From: Pseudomonas sp. GM49
Lineage (GTDB): Bacteria; Pseudomonadota; Gammaproteobacteria; Pseudomonadales; Pseudomonadaceae
Assembly: GCF_000282355.1 (NCBI RefSeq)
Contig: NZ_AKJL01000007.1
Coordinates: 1-32,138, forward strand
Length of the DNA: 32,138 nucleotides
Direction of reading: 5' to 3'
This document shows positions 31,061 through 32,138 of the stretch, in pieces (the stretch's first letter is position 1; each line of letters begins with the position of its first letter). The notes beneath the pieces are model-generated. The model saw only the letters and a list, made by a program, of their open reading frames with translations, made no database searches and was not told the origin of the DNA. Made by a program: the position numbers and the translations under genes.

Positions 31061-31560
31061 GTACAACCCTGAAGAACAGGCGCCCGGCATTGTCGGGCGT
31101 TTGTTTGGGGGGCTTTCAAAAAGCGCTGTTCATGATCAGGATCCGGCAACAGGCATGTGTCGTATTTCCCGAAGAGCCGATAACGATTGAGCGCAATGCG
31201 GTCGTATGCCCAGTCTCGAAGTTTGCGTGGGAAAATGCGCAACAGACTCACGGGGCGCCAGTGTGCGGGAAACTGGGCGATGATTTCGAAAAATGCATTC
31301 GAACGCTCCCAGTAGTGTCGGTCGCGGATCACCACCATGGTGTCGAATTGATCCATGGGCAAACCCGCCCACGCGAGCAGGGCCTGCCCCTCGGGTGACT
31401 GAACCGCCGCCAACCGCAGGCGCCGCTGGCGGTCATGGCGAACCAACAACCTCACCCAGCCATTGCACAGCTTGCAGACACCGTCGAACAAGACCACCGT
31501 CTCTCCAGGTTTGAGCAGCGGCGCGGGTGTGGGGCGGATGTGCGAGGCTGGCATAAGCAT
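31048..31560 (-). CDS. DCC-family thiol-disulfide oxidoreductase
   Basis: This 170-aa protein carries the DxxCxxC motif that defines the DCC1-like family, in VVLFDGVCKLCNGWV (about residues 22-36), with the family's later blocks WERSNAFFEI, RDWAYDRIALNRYRLFG and the CLLPDP end. Such proteins have a thioredoxin-like fold; their roles are poorly known. The last 20 or so residues run past the usual family end, read through the receptor's terminator hairpin and overlap the receptor's last 13 bases. Loss of an original stop codon may have lengthened it. ATG at 31560 or 31554 could be the start; both ribosome sites are weak. Confidence 0.85.
   Translation of the reverse strand: MLMPASHIRPTPAPLLKPGETVVLFDGVCKLCNGWVRLLVRHDRQRRLRLAAVQSPEGQALLAWAGLPMDQFDTMVVIRDRHYWERSNAFFEIIAQFPAHWRPVSLLRIFPRKLRDWAYDRIALNRYRLFGKYDTCLLPDPDHEQRFLKAPQTNARQCRAPVLQGCTQKR
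31081..31106 (+). terminator. Intrinsic terminator of the siderophore receptor gene
   Basis: CGCCCG-N7-CGGGCG followed by TTTGTTT lies 20 bases after the receptor stop. The hairpin is inside the coding sequence of the convergent DCC gene. Confidence 0.75.
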
Positions 31561-31628
31561 GGGTCCAAGGGAGCCTGGTTATCCCGGAACACTGGTTTTT
31601 GTGCAAACGGGATTTCGGTTAAAACGGC

Positions 31629-31655
31629 AAATGCAGCACCTTGAGTGCTGCATTT
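31629..31655 (-). terminator. Terminator of the PtrA-like gene
   Basis: An 11-bp perfect stem (AAATGCAGCAC/GTGCTGCATTT) with a 5-base loop lies 49 bases beyond the gene's stop. On the minus strand it is followed by a T-rich tail ending in TTTT. Confidence 0.65.
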
Positions 31656-31704
31656 GAGGCTTGAGGCCGTACATTTCTGCCGGCCTGGGGACGCGCTGCA
31701 CCGA

Positions 31705-31911
31705 TCAGCCGTTGGCGCGATCGGTTGCCCTGGCTTTGCTTTGAGCGACAGCGGCTTCAGCCTTCTGTTTCTGTGCAACCTGGTAGGTTTCCATCGAGAC
31801 TTTCCGGGCCGACTCCATGCGTGCGAAGGTACGGTCCCCACCACCTGTGGCCATCGCCAGAGAAGAAGCGGTCAGAGTGGCGACTACGAAGAGAACTTTC
31901 ATGGATTTCAT
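31705..31911 (-). CDS. Small secreted protein, PtrA-like
   Basis: This 68-aa product has a Sec signal peptide (about 1-20, MKSMKVLFVVATLTASSLAM), followed by GGGDRTFARMESARKVSM and an Ala/Lys-rich helical tail. The GGGDRTFARM block and size recall the small Pseudomonas proteins annotated as PtrA N-terminal-domain proteins; PtrA of P. aeruginosa is a copper-induced modulator of type III secretion. The recall is moderate, so the name is tentative. A start at 31950 is possible, but ATG 31911 follows GAGG at eight bases and opens the signal peptide. A terminator follows at 31629-31655. Confidence 0.7.
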   Translation of the reverse strand: MKSMKVLFVVATLTASSLAMATGGGDRTFARMESARKVSMETYQVAQKQKAEAAVAQSKARATDRANG

Positions 31912-31994
31912 TAGGGTATCCTCAAGTGAAACTTTGTGAACGGCTAACAACGGAACTTATTTACTGAAGCTGAACTTCCTTGTTCAACCTGGCT

Positions 31995-32138
31995 TCACCA
32001 GCCAGCCAGGGCGGCGTTTCCTGGTTTCCAGGTGCCTTGCTCCATGCGCGCTTCGGTGTCTCTGTTTTTTGCCCAGACAGTGAGCAGTACCATCATCCCG
32101 AATCCACCGACGATGAGAACCGGATAGGCTGCCAGCAA
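31995..32138 (-). CDS. C-terminal end of a small membrane protein, 5' end outside window
   Basis: The last 47 codons of a gene entering from the right edge encode one hydrophobic helix (YPVLIVGGFGMMVLLTVWA), then a charged tail with NRDTEARMEQGTWKPG and a stop at 31995. It lies 83 bases upstream of the PtrA-like gene on the same strand. The family is not recognisable from this part. Confidence 0.55.
   Translation of the reverse strand: MLAAYPVLIVGGFGMMVLLTVWAKNRDTEARMEQGTWKPGNAALAGW

Noticed and set aside
29633..31090. 485-codon open frame on the minus strand over the siderophore receptor
   Set aside because: It is antisense to a complete receptor with all family motifs; no start context or domain supports it.

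Overview
The window looks like chromosomal DNA from a Pseudomonas, most likely of the P. fluorescens lineage. This is inferred from GC-rich coding with strong third-position GC, a REPIN-type repeat with the fluorescent-pseudomonad arm sequence (19091-19190), a PtrA-like small secreted protein, and the gene families present. No tRNA, rRNA, CRISPR array, intact transposase or phage gene was seen. The region is a chain of small accessory modules, mostly transport, regulation and catabolism, each with its own regulator or divergent promoter.

Layout. (1) 1-6538: a tripartite RND efflux system. The outer-membrane lipoprotein and a truncated-by-window SDR lie on the minus strand; the adaptor and pump lie on the plus strand. 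The divergent promoter region carries two 24-bp palindromes with identical arms, each overlapping a promoter with a perfect TTGACA -35 box. (2) 6674-13484: a large phosphorelay. A 1713-aa sensor (degenerate Ser/Thr-kinase-like domain, AAA ATPase, helical repeats, GAF, histidine kinase) is divergent from two overlapping response-regulator genes, one of them with DNA-binding domains at both ends. (3) 13542-14039: a short AraC regulator with an exact CTTAAG-N5-CTTAAG (PmrA-type) box upstream. (4) 14233-18903: a LysR regulator divergent from a class III CoA-transferase, a methylmalonyl-CoA decarboxylase (ScpB-like) and a MatC-type dicarboxylate carrier. Together these make a plausible uptake, activation and decarboxylation route for malonate or methylmalonate.

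(5) 18904-20469: a decayed, gene-poor stretch with the C-terminal remnant of an M20 amidohydrolase, a REPIN, a secreted protein built on eight exact 8-residue HFVP repeats, a short gene end with its own terminator, and a possible small ORF. (6) 20470-22440: an EamA exporter divergent from a GcvA-like LysR regulator. (7) 22563-26725: three minus-strand genes in tight order (membrane-anchored parvulin-like PPIase, HupE/UreJ-like permease, secreted DUF3604 protein) that look like one uncharacterised periplasmic module. (8) 26909-28157: a small four-helix membrane protein and a six-helix potassium channel with a TTTGYGD filter. (9) 28242-31560: a secreted Arg/Trp/Asp-rich repeat protein, a TonB-dependent siderophore receptor with a Fur-box-like site that helps place its start, and a convergent DCC-type thiol oxidoreductase. 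(10) 31705-32138: a PtrA-like small secreted protein and the C-terminal end of a membrane protein cut by the window.

The strongest candidates for undescribed biology are the pseudokinase-ATPase-histidine kinase with its double-headed regulator, the CoA-transferase/ScpB/MatC operon, the DUF3604/HupE/PPIase module, and the HFVP-repeat protein. All functions are read from sequence motifs and recalled family knowledge; no database search was run.
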